Origin: an uncultured Nitrospirales bacterium | GTDB lineage: Bacteria > Nitrospirota > Nitrospiria > Nitrospirales > UBA8639 | Reading direction: 5' to 3' | Length of the DNA stretch: 64,000 nt | Assembly: GCA_951812745.1 (NCBI GenBank) | Contig: OX638327.1 | Span: 1,101,914-1,165,913 of the forward strand | Shown here: positions 62,219-64,000 of the stretch, piece after piece | Layout of the letters: every line of letters starts with the position of its first letter | Numbering within the stretch: position 1 is the first letter of the stretch | Notes under the pieces: generated by a model | What the model was told of the DNA's origin: nothing | What the model saw: only the letters and a program-made list of their open reading frames with translations | Databases searched by the model: none | Translations under genes and position numbers: made by a program

Positions 62219-63165
62219 TCGTCGGTACCTGTCTTTAGCATCCAAGTCTTACCGATCCCCTTAGAATAAAAAGCGTGATTGTGTCGCAGCGGCCCTGCAT
62301 AAACGATTGCTGGTGGATCGTCTGCTTTCCTGATGTAGTTATAGACACCTAGGGTCTGTGGCTTGGTTCCAAGTGGGCAGATAATCCTCGCAAAATCATC
62401 TTTCCTAGACCTTCCGAGAATATCTATGAGAGTCTCTCTTGTGGCGTCCGGATCGAGCGCATCGATTTTGCGAACTGCTTGTTCACCAACCAAAAATAGA
62501 AGGTCACGGTTGAACTGCTCAGTTCTTCCCGTCCAACTTGGTTGGTATGGAGGGTCTGGGACCGCTAGGGTAGTCTTCATCGGCTGGATCTGTTCATAGA
62601 CCGCCAAGGCCCTATCGCCTTCATAACCCAAGAACATCATCAAGTGAACGGGCCTACTGAGATCTGGGCTCGCGGAAAAACCGGGAATTTGCTGGAGGGA
62701 AGCGAGTCCGAATGAGAGAGGAATGTACTGAGAAACCAGATAATCGCTTGGCTCACTATACACGACATATAGTCGGCTCCAAAGATCATAGTCATCAAGC
62801 CACCTCAGCATCATAAGCAGATGCCGTTTTGTAAAAACAGATATATCAATCACGACAGCGCTATAGTCGGCACGATCTATAGCACGGCGAAGGTGCTGCA
62901 TGTTGTCGCGGAGACTACTGACTGCATCCGCTTCGGTAAACTGGAGAACTGTCACCCGAGAAGCCATCTTCCGAAACGCGGACTCCATGCGGCGATGGTT
63001 TTCTTCACGGATGGGGTTGCTGTCATCATAGTGGAAGAAAATTACCTCGTCTGGCGACCAACTCCGAGTAACGGAAAGGAGGCCTAGGCAACGGCGCTCA
63101 TGGCTGGAACATGTGATAAGCAACGCTCTATCAGGGAGGGCTCCTGCTCTTAGCGGTTGTTTCAC
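62215..63165 (-). CDS. Protein of unknown function in a candidate defence set
   Basis: 316 residues from GTG 63165. The N-terminal half looks like a Rossmann-type domain (ALLITCSSHERRCLGLLSV, VIFFHYDDS, SAVVIDISVFTKRHLLMMLRWL). The second half has MMFLGYEGDRALAVYEQI and VPDPPYQP, then RIICPLGTKPQTLGVYNYI. The layout recalls CARF-like sensor domains, but I cannot assign it. Coupled on both sides by four-base overlaps to an ATPase-like gene and a DNA methyltransferase. Confidence 0.55.
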   Translation of the reverse strand: MKQPLRAGALPDRALLITCSSHERRCLGLLSVTRSWSPDEVIFFHYDDSNPIREENHRRMESAFRKMASRVTVLQFTEADAVSSLRDNMQHLRRAIDRADYSAVVIDISVFTKRHLLMMLRWLDDYDLWSRLYVVYSEPSDYLVSQYIPLSFGLASLQQIPGFSASPDLSRPVHLMMFLGYEGDRALAVYEQIQPMKTTLAVPDPPYQPSWTGRTEQFNRDLLFLVGEQAVRKIDALDPDATRETLIDILGRSRKDDFARIICPLGTKPQTLGVYNYIRKADDPPAIVYAGPLRHNHAFYSKGIGKTWMLKTGTDE

Positions 63166-64000
63166 TTGCGTTTTTCCGGTGGGGAAAACAGTTCCCCTTG
63201 CGCCACAATTTCTTTTGCAGATTTAGCTACCACATTCTTTAATTCCTGAATGGCTCGATCTCTCTTGCCAAGTTCGAGAAAACGCTGTAAGTGCCCGCAT
63301 TTTATATTTGTTCTCCAGCGCAGTCGTGGACTAATCTGGAGAACAGGTGCGTAAACCCTACAAATATTAAATTCTGTAGGTTGAGGGTCTGAGCCGTGCT
63401 TCGGCTTGAAAGCAGGAAGCCCCTCCTTGGTCTGAAACACTCCCTCTCGTTCCCCAATTTCGAGCATGTTTTTTAACTTCGCCATCGTTTTATCCACCAG
63501 CAGCTCCGGATCCTCGATCGTCAGGCGAGCGGCCTCTGGCTCGCTCGTATGCTTGAGTAGCTTATGCCGCAAACAATCGCCGAGGTCCAGCAGGAAGTAC
63601 TTGAGCTCTTCGCCGTGTCGCTCTACATTTTTGCTGAGTGTCGTAAGGTTGTGCTGAGAGACGATATGGACAGCCCTGGATTGTTGGTCTGGTGGGAGGG
63701 TAAGAACTCCTTGCGGCGGAGAATTAGCACCGAATGTAAGATGGTAGGCCACACTCAAAAATTCTTGGAAGTAACGGATTACTCCAGAACCTAGTAGCGC
63801 AAGCTCGTTGAATCCTGCGAATCGCTTCTCAGGCTGACGTCCGCCCTTTCCAAAAAGAACCCGGTAGGTCGCTGCTTCACCATAGTACCTTTTCTTTTCT
63901 CGCTGTTTCTCTATCGACAAATTCTCAAATTCGGCAAACGTTATCTTGCTGAGTTTTATAACTTCCTCTAACCATAGGGACTCATCGACTTCCGAATCGC
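63162..64000 (-). CDS. Partial protein, possibly the C-terminal part of an ORC/Cdc6-like ATPase
   Basis: The frame is open to the right edge, so the N-terminal part is missing; the M at 63920 is an internal TTG. Visible are a helical, charged region (SKITFAEFENLSIEKQREKK), a FNELALLGSGVIRYFQEFLSVAYHL segment like the lid of ORC/Cdc6-type AAA proteins, and a winged-helix-like C-terminus with FNICRVYAPVLQISPRLRW. No Walker motif is in view. The stop overlaps the next gene's GTG by four bases. Confidence 0.45.
   Translation of the reverse strand, partial: DSEVDESLWLEEVIKLSKITFAEFENLSIEKQREKKRYYGEAATYRVLFGKGGRQPEKRFAGFNELALLGSGVIRYFQEFLSVAYHLTFGANSPPQGVLTLPPDQQSRAVHIVSQHNLTTLSKNVERHGEELKYFLLDLGDCLRHKLLKHTSEPEAARLTIEDPELLVDKTMAKLKNMLEIGEREGVFQTKEGLPAFKPKHGSDPQPTEFNICRVYAPVLQISPRLRWRTNIKCGHLQRFLELGKRDRAIQELKNVVAKSAKEIVAQGELFSPPEKRK

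Overview
The window is a bacterial chromosome segment, most likely from a Nitrospira-type member of the Nitrospirota. That placement is inference. It rests on the gene set (an Mrp antiporter operon with NuoL/NuoM-like subunits behind an NhaR regulator, a siroheme reductase-TusA fusion in a sulfate-assimilation operon, the rubrerythrin / Fe-S protein / DUF3501 trio, erpA) and on remembered resemblance of one 120-bp intergenic element to Nitrospira repeats. No 16S or other decisive marker is present.

Layout. 1-1060: end of a type IIA topoisomerase B subunit. 1480-11742: one 3,420-residue type I polyketide synthase, followed by a RelE-like toxin pair, an alpha/beta hydrolase, a free-standing acyl carrier protein and a SagB-type flavin oxidoreductase; together these look like a remodelled biosynthetic locus. 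16.3-22.8 kb: small membrane proteins, an outer-membrane barrel, rubrerythrin, a GlpC-like Fe-S protein, DUF3501, erpA, a tandem QueD-like protein and a periplasmic DNA ligase. 22.8-26.6 kb: a scar region with a Fic protein, an IS3-family remnant, a 3' tRNA fragment and an HNH-fold protein that has lost its catalytic residues. 26.6-35.5 kb: nhaR and a tightly overlapping mrp operon with a promoter, a structured leader with a terminator-like hairpin and a 17-residue coupled leader peptide. 36.8-40.1 kb: a PriA without its ATPase motifs, an EF-hand protein and an SMR-transporter remnant.

40.1-47.9 kb (minus strand): Rrf2 regulator, sulfite reductase-TusA fusion, cysH, TrpD2-like, cysD and cysN(C). 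They are read from a perfect sigma70-type promoter overlapped by an inverted-repeat operator. 48.3-58.2 kb: mostly housekeeping genes (nuclease, pdxB, peroxiredoxin, dtd, murJ, a spermidine-synthase fusion) with one broken and one intact toxin-antitoxin locus. 58.3-64 kb (minus strand): a defence island with a BsuBI/PstI-type restriction-modification pair, a Phd-like antitoxin, and a translationally coupled three-gene set (partial ATPase-like protein, a 316-residue protein of unknown function, a DNA methyltransferase) that is the best candidate here for an undescribed system.

Several dispersed repeat families fill the gaps between genes, and one copy is read as the start of a membrane protein.
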